Origin: Rhodobacteraceae bacterium UBA2553
GTDB lineage: Bacteria > Pseudomonadota > Alphaproteobacteria > Rhodobacterales > Rhodobacteraceae
Direction: 5' to 3'
Assembly (NCBI GenBank): GCA_002340515.1
Contig: DDMF01000072.1
Location: 1,043-6,969, forward strand
DNA length: 5,927 bases
Shown here: in pieces, positions 1 through 4,571 of the stretch
How positions within the stretch are numbered: the stretch's first letter is position 1
How the letters are laid out: each line of letters begins with the position of its first letter
Translations under genes and position numbers: made by a program
The notes under the pieces: generated by a model
What the model was told of the DNA's origin: nothing
The model's database searches: none
The model's input: the letters and a program-made list of their open reading frames with translations, nothing else

Positions 1-1070
1 GCGGCGGCCATGGCGCTGGCTGATCCAACCTCAGCCTGACACCCGGCTTCGGCACCAGAGATCGACGCGTTATGTTTGACGAGGCCACCAATTGCGGCGG
101 CAGTTAACATAAACTCGCCAATCTTATCACGGCTGGCGCCGGGCACATGGCTGAGCCAGTACATCATCACCGCGGGCAACACGCCAGCTGCGCCATTTGT
201 CGGCGCGGTCACAACCTGCCCACCGGCGGCATTTTCCTCGTTTACCGCCATCGCGTAAACGCCCATCCAATCGTTGATGGTATGGGGCGCTGTCAGGTTC
301 AGGCCCGCTTCGGCCTTTAGGCTTTCATGGATCGCGCGTGCACGACGTTTGACCAACAAGCCACCGGGCAAAATCCCGTCGCGGTCCAGCCCGCGTCTGA
401 TACAGTCTTCCATCACCTCCCACAGACGGGTGATGCCCGCGTCAATGCTCGCCGGACCATGGTGTTCCAGCTCGTTGGCGCGTTTCATTTCCGCAATGGA
501 TTTTCCAGAATTCGCAGCCATCTCAAGCATTTGAACGGCGGTTTCAAAGGGGTAGGGATGCGCCTTGGCATCTTCGCGATCCCGCTTGGGTTCTTCGTTC
601 TGCTCAGCTTCGGTGACGACAAATCCACCGCCGATCGAGTAATAGGTTTCGCGCACGACCACATCGCCCTGCGCGTCGGTGGCCATCAGCATCATCCCAT
701 TGGCGTGGCCGGGCAGGGTGGTGTCATAGTCGAAAATCAGATCGGTCTTTGGGTCAAACTTCAGCGTGCCCAGCCCCTCGGGGGTGACGGTTTTTGTGGC
801 TTCGATCTCGGCCAGGGCTGCTTCGGCCACGGCATGATCATAGCTGTCGGGCAAGAACCCCGCGAGGCCTAAAATGGTCGCGCGATCGGTGGCGTGGCCC
901 ACGCCCGTAAAGGCCAGTGATCCATGTAATGACGCGCGTAAGCCCGCGACTTTAAACGGTTGTTCACGCAGAAGGTCCAGAAAACGACCGCCGGCCACCA
1001 TCGGCCCCATGGTGTGGGATGAGCTGGGGCCAACCCCAACTTTGAACATATCAAAGACAGAAAGAAACAT
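1..1070 (-). CDS. sdaA: L-serine ammonia-lyase (L-serine dehydratase), single-chain iron-sulfur type; C-terminus cut by window edge
   Basis: The encoded enzyme deaminates L-serine to pyruvate and ammonia in the cytoplasm using a [4Fe-4S] cluster rather than PLP. The minus strand reads MFLSVFDMFKVGVGPSSSHT at the N-terminus, closely matching the SdaA family start, with PSSSHT at residues 15-20. Further family motifs are YYSIGGGF (143-150, beta domain), APTNGAAGV (289-297) and NASISGAEAGCQAEVG (334-349, alpha domain). Cys344 in that last block is a likely cluster ligand; the other expected ligands lie beyond the left edge. 356 codons are present and the family is usually about 455-460 residues, so roughly 100 residues are missing. 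I chose the ATG at 1070 because it fits the family N-terminus and has GAGG (plus-strand CCTC 1076-1079) five bases upstream. An in-frame ATG at 1085 would add only MHEVH and has no Shine-Dalgarno. The gene follows the DUF454 gene and may share its transcript. Confidence 0.96.
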   Translation of the reverse strand, partial: MFLSVFDMFKVGVGPSSSHTMGPMVAGGRFLDLLREQPFKVAGLRASLHGSLAFTGVGHATDRATILGLAGFLPDSYDHAVAEAALAEIEATKTVTPEGLGTLKFDPKTDLIFDYDTTLPGHANGMMLMATDAQGDVVVRETYYSIGGGFVVTEAEQNEEPKRDREDAKAHPYPFETAVQMLEMAANSGKSIAEMKRANELEHHGPASIDAGITRLWEVMEDCIRRGLDRDGILPGGLLVKRRARAIHESLKAEAGLNLTAPHTINDWMGVYAMAVNEENAAGGQVVTAPTNGAAGVLPAVMMYWLSHVPGASRDKIGEFMLTAAAIGGLVKHNASISGAEAGCQAEVGSASAMAA

Positions 1071-1081
1071 GTGAACCTCAT

Positions 1082-1103
1082 GCATGTTGTTCATTTAACA
1101 TGC
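1082..1103 (-). promoter_or_regulatory. Inverted repeat in the sdaA leader
   Basis: A perfect 7-bp inverted repeat, GCATGTT-N8-AACATGC, lies in the 78-nt gap between the DUF454 gene and sdaA. In a transcript running leftward it would form a hairpin that ends two bases before the GAGG Shine-Dalgarno sequence of sdaA. It could be a regulator's operator or a leader hairpin affecting translation. No U-run follows, so it is not a terminator. The inverted repeat is visible in the sequence; any role is inference, and a 7-bp arm can occur by chance. Confidence 0.35.
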
Positions 1104-1148
1104 GCAGAATCCGGGCCTTATGTGCGCTCGAAAGCGACATATTCATGC

Positions 1149-1502
1149 TTAGTCAGGACGCGTCAGCACAAAAGCAGCGCCCGCAAGGATCAGGCTGCCT
1201 TGTGTGAGCAAAACCCAAAGCGGCAAGCCCTTCCAAATGGAGAAGACAAGCACCGCGCCCATCATGGCGGTGGCGAGGATTTTGGCGCGGCGCGAAATGG
1301 CGCCCCGTTCTTCCCAGTCACGAATAGTGGGGCCAAAATGGGCGTGATCTATCAACCAAGCGCGTGCGCGCGGGCTTGATTTTCCAAAGGCAAAGGCGGC
1401 CACCAACAAGAAAGGGGTGGTGGGAAGCACGGGTAAAACCACGCCCAAAACCCCCAAACCAACGGCCCCCCAGCCCAATGCAAAAAAGAAAAACCTGCTC
1501 AT
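1149..1502 (-). CDS. DUF454 / YbaN-family small inner-membrane protein
   Basis: This encodes a 117-residue hydrophobic protein of unknown function, the normal length for the family. The N-terminal membrane segment (about residues 5-38) carries the family signature LPVLPTTPF at 23-31. It is followed by FGKSSPRARAWL (39-50), matching the FARSSPRFHAWL-type stretch of E. coli YbaN as I recall it. A polar loop rich in charged residues (51-73) precedes a second hydrophobic region (74-113) that probably forms two short helices, so three to four membrane passes are likely. The ATG at 1502 has AAGG (plus-strand CCTT 1509-1512) six bases upstream. It lies 78 nt upstream of sdaA on the same strand with no terminator between, so co-transcription is plausible. 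The family assignment is firm, but no biochemical role can be given. Confidence 0.9.
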   Translation of the reverse strand: MSRFFFFALGWGAVGLGVLGVVLPVLPTTPFLLVAAFAFGKSSPRARAWLIDHAHFGPTIRDWEERGAISRRAKILATAMMGAVLVFSIWKGLPLWVLLTQGSLILAGAAFVLTRPD

Positions 1503-1733
1503 GACACACCTTGTCGCGCCTGTTTGGCGACCGCTTCTGGCGCATGCTGCGGGATTGTGTCTGGAAAGTCCAGCGGCGGTTGGTCGCGATCTAACCTATT
1601 ATTATTCTTGCGAAAAACATAGCTTCCATATCTGTTGTGCCGCTGCAAATAAACCCGCCGTTCAGTTCATCCTCGCCACTTGGCCCGTTCTTTCTTATAA
1701 GCGCGGGAGCATAGTTTTAAAGGAATCGCTGCC
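1503..1733. promoter_or_regulatory. Divergent intergenic region between the DUF454-sdaA pair and rpiA
   Basis: Because the genes on either side point away from each other, this 231-nt spacer must contain the promoter(s) for both directions unless transcripts start elsewhere. I could not find a convincing -35/-10 pair with proper spacing for either strand. An AT-rich stretch (1596-1633) and TTATAA (1695-1700) are candidates for -10 regions only. A short dyad, CTGGA-AAG-TCCAG, lies at 1561-1573 and could be an operator. A good Shine-Dalgarno sequence, AAAGGA (1719-1724), stands nine bases before the rpiA start. No credible gene lies in the spacer. Confidence 0.45.
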
Positions 1734-2516
1734 ATGTCCGGGGAACTTTCACCCATCGATACCGCCAAGTTTGTCGCCTCAAAACGTGCCGTTGAGTATA
1801 TCGAGGATGGTATGCGGGTCGGATTGGGCACCGGGTCTACCGCGGCCTGGATGGTGCGCTGCCTTGGCGAGCGCGTGCGCGAAGAAGGGTTGACCATCAC
1901 CGGGGTTCCAACCAGTGCACGCACCGCGGATTTGGCCCGTCAGGTGGGCATCAATGTGGTGTCGCTGGATGAAGCGAAATGGTTGGATATTACCATTGAT
2001 GGCACCGATGAATTTGACGCCGACCTGTGCCTGATCAAAGGCGGGGGCGGTGCGCATCTCCTTGAAAAGATTGTCGCAACGGCGTCTGACCGGATGATTG
2101 TGATTGCCGACCCGTCGAAATCTGTGGATCAATTGGGGGCCTTTCCGCTGCCGCTTGAAGTGATCCCATTTGGCTGGCAAACCTCCAAAGCACTGGTTGA
2201 GGAAATGCTGACGTCGATGGATGTTTTGGGGCATAGGACCACGCTGCGCATGAACGGAAATACGCCGTTCACCTCGGACGAAGGCAACCTGATTTTGGAC
2301 CTGCATCTCAAACGGATTGGCGATGCGCGCAAGCTGTCGATGGTGTTGAACCAGATCCCCGGCGTGGTGGAAAATGGGTTGTTCATCGACATCTGCGACG
2401 TCGTTGTCGTGGGCCATGGGGACGGTCGGGTTGAGGTCACGGACATCAACGAAGGCACCCATGAAGAGGACCGGATTGAGTTTGTGGACACGGACAATAT
2501 CTTTAAAGACTTGTAA
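1734..2516 (+). CDS. rpiA: Ribose-5-phosphate isomerase A
   Basis: The 260-residue cytoplasmic enzyme interconverts ribose 5-phosphate and ribulose 5-phosphate in the non-oxidative pentose phosphate pathway. Family motifs appear in order: the phosphate-binding loop GTGSTA (32-37), IDGTDEFD (88-95), KGGGGA (102-107) with EKI at 111-113, and DPSKSVDQLG (126-135). By alignment from memory with E. coli RpiA (Asp81, Asp84, Lys94, Glu103), the active-site residues are Asp89, Asp92, Lys102 and Glu111, so none is missing. The protein is longer than E. coli RpiA (219 aa), with an acidic C-terminal tail after about residue 235 that resembles the longer alphaproteobacterial forms. The ATG is supported by AAAGGA nine bases upstream. 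The last codons and the TAA stop overlap a degenerate unit of the downstream 32-bp repeat array. gor follows after 329 nt on the same strand. Confidence 0.97.
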   Translation: MSGELSPIDTAKFVASKRAVEYIEDGMRVGLGTGSTAAWMVRCLGERVREEGLTITGVPTSARTADLARQVGINVVSLDEAKWLDITIDGTDEFDADLCLIKGGGGAHLLEKIVATASDRMIVIADPSKSVDQLGAFPLPLEVIPFGWQTSKALVEEMLTSMDVLGHRTTLRMNGNTPFTSDEGNLILDLHLKRIGDARKLSMVLNQIPGVVENGLFIDICDVVVVGHGDGRVEVTDINEGTHEEDRIEFVDTDNIFKDL

Positions 2517-2527
2517 GTTTTCAAATC

Positions 2528-2623
2528 CAAAACTGTAAACTCTTTAAAGGTCGAAGTCGCAAAACTTTAAAGTGTTTACAGGTCGAAAACACGAAACATT
2601 AAACTGTTTAAAGTCCCGAAACA
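2528..2623. repeat. Three tandem 32-bp repeats, each with a 17-bp dyad
   Basis: The units run 2528-2559, 2560-2591 and 2592-2623. By hand alignment units 1 and 2 match at 25 of 32 positions and units 2 and 3 at 24 of 32. Each contains an odd dyad of consensus CTTTAAAC-T-GTTTAAAG at 2533-2549, 2565-2581 and 2597-2613; the half-sites match at 6/8, 6/8 and 7/8 positions. The dyad centres (2541, 2573, 2605) are exactly 32 bp apart, about three helical turns. A weaker copy at 2496-2527 (18 of 32 matches to unit 2; dyad core at 2501-2517 centred on 2509) overlaps the rpiA stop codon. The phasing suggests either a multi-site operator or a locally duplicated 3' element. No known regulator motif is recognised. 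Confidence 0.85.
2533..2581 (+). other. Long hairpin formed between repeat units 1 and 2
   Basis: Bases 2533-2549 and 2565-2581 are inverted complements at 16 of 17 positions, the single mismatch being T2541 against T2573; the loop is 15 nt (2550-2564). In the rpiA transcript this would be an AU-rich but long stem starting 16 nt after the stop codon. No U-run follows directly, so it is not a standard intrinsic terminator, although it could protect the 3' end. Unit 2 can also pair with unit 3 (12 of 15 positions), giving a mutually exclusive fold. Both folds follow from the tandem array of near-palindromes. Confidence 0.5.
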
Positions 2624-2645
2624 GTGCGGAAAGCCGTGCGGTTTT
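2624..2645 (+). terminator. Weak intrinsic terminator candidate after rpiA
   Basis: GTGCGG (2624-2629) can pair with CCGTGC (2634-2639) around an AAAG loop, giving a 6-bp stem with two G-U pairs. GG and TTTT follow, then a second T-rich stretch at 2651-2655. It would end the rpiA transcript right after the repeat array. The stem is short and wobble-containing, and the T-run is interrupted, so the call is tentative. Confidence 0.35.
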
Positions 2646-2660
2646 CAAAATTTTTGTGCG

Positions 2661-2690
2661 TCCGGCGGGGATATTTATGGAAAGAGGAAA
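2661..2690. other. Rhodobacterales-like intergenic motif (TCCGGCGGGGATATTT plus purine-rich tail)
   Basis: TCCGGCGGGGATATTT (2661-2676) is followed by TATGG and a purine-rich run to 2690. From memory, very similar strings recur at ends of genes in many Rhodobacteraceae genomes, but this cannot be verified here and I know of no established function. It stands 145 nt after the rpiA stop and 155 nt before gor. Confidence 0.35.
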
Positions 2691-2755
2691 AGGGGCGGGC
2701 GCAGGCAGCGGAGCTGGTCGAAACATCTCTCTCTAATTTGTGACTGCGCAGAACG

Positions 2756-2824
2756 CTTGGTTTGAACGATTTCAATCAAGTGGCACTGGAAAGCGGGCGG
2801 GCTTGTCCCTAGGTTGCGATCAAC
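2756..2824. promoter_or_regulatory. Region upstream of gor with two dyads around CGAT
   Basis: TTGAA-CGAT-TTCAA (2762-2775), flanked by CTTG (2756-2759) and CAAG (2777-2780), makes an imperfect 25-bp dyad. A second dyad, GTTG-CGAT-CAAC, lies at 2813-2824, its centre 50 bp from the first, and is loosely enclosed by CTTGT (2802-2806) and ACAAG (2823-2827). The region should contain the gor promoter if gor is transcribed separately from rpiA, but I could not find a convincing -35/-10 pair. Any regulator binding is inference. Confidence 0.25.
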
Positions 2825-2845
2825 AAGATTTGGAAGGGATGCGCC

Positions 2846-4222
2846 ATGAGCGGGAATGAAAGCGGATTTGACTATGACCTCTTTGTCATTGGCGGCGGAT
2901 CGGGCGGCGTGCGCGCGGGCCGGGTGGCGGCAGAGGGCGGCGCGAAAGTGGCGCTGGCGGAAGAGTTCCGCATGGGGGGCACCTGTGTGATCCGCGGTTG
3001 CGTTCCGAAAAAGCTGATGGTGTTTGCGTCGCATTACGGACCGGCGGCTGAAGAGGCTGCGAAATACGGCTGGCGCGGCAATGCGGCGGGCGAATTTGAC
3101 TGGGGTCAGTTCCAACCGATGCTGCATGCGGAGCTTGACCGGCTTGAGGCGATTTACCAACGCAATTTGGGCAATTCCGGTGCCGATATTTTCAACGCGC
3201 GCGCTGTGGTGACAGATGCACATACGGTTGCGCTGTCGTCTGGTGAGACGTTTACGGCCAAGCATATTCTGGCGGCCACTGGCGGGCGGCCCTTTTTGCC
3301 CGACACGCCGGGGGCACATGAGCTGGGCATCACGTCGAATGAGATTTTCAATCTTGAGACCTTCCCGAAGCGGATTTTGATTGTTGGTGGTGGCTATATT
3401 GCAACTGAATTTGCCTGTATCTTCAATGGTCTAGGCAGCCATGTGGCGCAGTGGTATCGGGGCGCGCAGATCCTGCGTGGCTTTGATGACGAGGTGCGCG
3501 GGTTCTTGGCGGAACATATTTCGGCCAGCGGTGTGGATCTGCATGTCGGTTTGGAAGTGGAGCGCATGGAGCGGCGTGTGGATGGCATTTGGGTCAAAGG
3601 CACTGATGGGCGCGAAGAGATGTTTGATCAGGTTATGTTTGCCACCGGTCGCGTGCCCAACACCGATGGTTTGGGGCTGGAAGAAGCGGGCGTTAAACTG
3701 GGTCGTGGTGGCGCGGTTGAGGTGGACGCCTATTCGCAAACCTCTGTTCCGTCGATTTATGCGGTGGGCGATGTGACCAATCGGATCACCCTGACGCCCG
3801 TGGCGATCCGCGAGGCGATGGCTTTTGTGGAAACGGTGTTTAACGGCAATCCAACCTCTCCTGATCATGAAAATGTGGCCTCGGCCGTGTTCACCCAACC
3901 GGAATATGGCACCGTGGGTCTGAGCGAAGAGGACGCGCGGGAGGCTGAGAAAATCGACGTTTATGCGGCCGCCTTTCGCCCAATGCAGTCAAGTTTCATT
4001 GGCTCAGGCGAGCGTGTGTTGTTTAAACTGATCGTGTCGCAAGCCACGCAGAAAGTGCTGGGGGTTCACATTGTTGGCCCCGGTGCGGGAGAGATGATCC
4101 AGCTGGCGGCAGTTGCGGTGAAAATGGGCGCAACCAAAGCCGATTTCGACCGGACCGTGGCGGTGCATCCGACCATGTCGGAAGAGATTGTGTTGATGAA
4201 GACGCCGGTTCGTAAGGACTAA
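2846..4222 (+). CDS. gor: Glutathione-disulfide reductase (NADPH)
   Basis: The 458-residue flavoenzyme reduces oxidised glutathione to GSH with NADPH in the cytoplasm and acts as a homodimer; bacterial members are about 450 residues. The FAD dinucleotide fold GGGSGG is at 16-21. The redox-active disulfide GGTCVIRGCVPKK gives Cys47 and Cys52. ATGGRP (144-149) and YAVGDV (305-310) complete the FAD site. The NADPH fold GGGYIATEFA (181-190) is followed by Arg205 and Arg211, with the same six-residue spacing as Arg198/Arg204 of E. coli Gor, which select NADPH over NADH. The C-terminal dimer domain carries HPTMSEE with catalytic His441 and Glu446. These points separate it from dihydrolipoamide dehydrogenase and mercuric reductase. 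The ATG is supported by GGAAGGG (2832-2838), seven bases upstream. It may be co-transcribed with rpiA or have its own promoter, and it ends in a strong terminator. Confidence 0.96.
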   Translation: MSGNESGFDYDLFVIGGGSGGVRAGRVAAEGGAKVALAEEFRMGGTCVIRGCVPKKLMVFASHYGPAAEEAAKYGWRGNAAGEFDWGQFQPMLHAELDRLEAIYQRNLGNSGADIFNARAVVTDAHTVALSSGETFTAKHILAATGGRPFLPDTPGAHELGITSNEIFNLETFPKRILIVGGGYIATEFACIFNGLGSHVAQWYRGAQILRGFDDEVRGFLAEHISASGVDLHVGLEVERMERRVDGIWVKGTDGREEMFDQVMFATGRVPNTDGLGLEEAGVKLGRGGAVEVDAYSQTSVPSIYAVGDVTNRITLTPVAIREAMAFVETVFNGNPTSPDHENVASAVFTQPEYGTVGLSEEDAREAEKIDVYAAAFRPMQSSFIGSGERVLFKLIVSQATQKVLGVHIVGPGAGEMIQLAAVAVKMGATKADFDRTVAVHPTMSEEIVLMKTPVRKD

Positions 4223-4246
4223 TCTTCGTTTTGTTGTGAGATTTTG

Positions 4247-4275
4247 ACGCGCAGCTGAAAGGGTGCGCGTTTTTT
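4247..4275 (+). terminator. Intrinsic terminator of gor
   Basis: ACGCGCA (4247-4253) pairs perfectly with TGCGCGT (4264-4270) around a 10-nt loop, and a run of six T (4270-4275) follows at once. It begins 25 nt after the gor stop. There is no T-run in the reverse direction, so it should act only on rightward transcripts. This separates gor from the hflKC unit. Confidence 0.88.
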
Positions 4276-4311
4276 GTAAGGCATGTCTTGACGGTGAGGG
4301 ATACGGGAATA

Positions 4312-4447
4312 CTAGTTTTCCAGTTTTCCAGTTTTCCAGTTTTCCAGTTTTCCAGTTTTCCAGTTTTCCAGTTTTCCAGTTTTCCAGTTTTCCAGTTTTC
4401 CAGTTTTCCAGTTTTCCAGTTTTCCAGTTTTCTAGTTTTCTAGTTTG
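4312..4447. repeat. Octamer tandem array, 17 units of (C[C/T]AGTTTT)
   Basis: The array is exactly 136 bp: one CTAGTTTT, fourteen identical CCAGTTTT, one CTAGTTTT and one CTAGTTTG. No unit contains an indel. Since 8 is not a multiple of 3, every frame cycles through the same peptide repeat, and none of the six frames contains a stop. This explains a spurious 65-codon GTG reading frame over 4263-4460, repeating SFPVFQFS, which starts inside the gor terminator and has no plausible family. The strand has no self-complementarity and is not expected to form hairpins. It lies between the gor terminator and hflK, ending 124 nt before the hflK start. Identical central units suggest recent slippage or homogenisation, so copy number probably varies between strains. 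Confidence 0.97.
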
Positions 4448-4467
4448 CGGATCGCACTAAAGGTCGA

Positions 4468-4479
4468 TTTCCTAGGAAA
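4468..4479. promoter_or_regulatory. Perfect 12-bp palindrome TTTCCTAGGAAA
   Basis: TTTCCTAGGAAA is a perfect even palindrome containing CTAG, a rare tetranucleotide in many bacteria. It sits 21 bp past the octamer array and 92 bp before the hflK start. It is a reasonable candidate operator for hflKC, but no regulator is recognised and it may be a chance occurrence. Confidence 0.3.
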
Positions 4480-4480
4480 A

Positions 4481-4501
4481 ACCACGTCAGGGCGTGGCTT
4501 T
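4481..4501 (+). other. Hairpin upstream of hflK
   Basis: CCACG (4482-4486) pairs with CGTGG (4493-4497); an inner T-G pair leaves the loop CAGG. A4481 and the following CTTT do not form a proper terminator tail, so this is at best a weak secondary terminator or a regulatory hairpin. A loose promoter-like pair follows it, TTGAAA (4505-4510) and GATATT (4530-4535), with 19-bp spacing. That spacing is too long for confidence. Confidence 0.25.
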
Positions 4502-4556
4502 GACTTGAAAATCACCGCCTGAGAGGCCAGATATTGTGCCGAACCTTATATCAAAC

Positions 4557-4561
4557 AAGGA
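4557..4561 (+). promoter_or_regulatory. Ribosome-binding site that sets the hflK start
   Basis: AAGGA stands ten bases before the ATG at 4572. It supports this start over the upstream in-frame GTG at 4536, which would add the residues MPNLISNKDNNH and would place the Shine-Dalgarno sequence inside the coding region. Confidence 0.7.
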
Positions 4562-4571
4562 TAACAACCAC

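Noticed and set aside
327..872. 181-codon plus-strand reading frame opposite sdaA
   Set aside because: It is the shadow of the sdaA codons on the other strand; sdaA motifs are clear throughout.
1078..1101. Seven-codon upstream reading frame (MLNEQHA) in the sdaA leader, its stop overlapping the Shine-Dalgarno region
   Set aside because: No good ribosome-binding site precedes it, and such a short frame is expected by chance. It shares its bases with the inverted repeat.
1120..1140. Terminator between the DUF454 gene and sdaA (short CGCT/AGCG stem with TTCG loop on the minus strand)
   Set aside because: The stem is only about four base pairs and no T-run follows.
1417..1893. 158-codon plus-strand reading frame across the divergent spacer
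   Set aside because: It is antisense to the DUF454 gene, runs out of frame into rpiA, and its product resembles no family; rpiA and DUF454 are both secure.
2597..2613. CtrA binding site in the TTAA-containing dyad
   Set aside because: The two TTAA elements are five bases apart here, whereas the full CtrA site needs seven.
2528..2623. CRISPR array or plasmid iterons as an explanation for the 32-bp units
   Set aside because: The units are directly adjacent with no unique spacers, and no cas or replication-initiator gene is present.
2781..2795. Sigma-54-like promoter upstream of gor (TGGCAC start)
   Set aside because: The GG and GC elements are 9 rather than 10 bases apart and the TTGC part of the -12 element does not match.
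4263..4460. 65-codon GTG reading frame with an SFPVFQFS peptide repeat
   Set aside because: It starts within the gor terminator, has no ribosome-binding site, and exists only because the octamer array contains no stop codon in any frame.
4536..4571. N-terminal extension of HflK from the GTG at 4536
   Set aside because: The Shine-Dalgarno AAGGA would then be inside the gene; the ATG at 4572 gives a typical HflK N-terminus.
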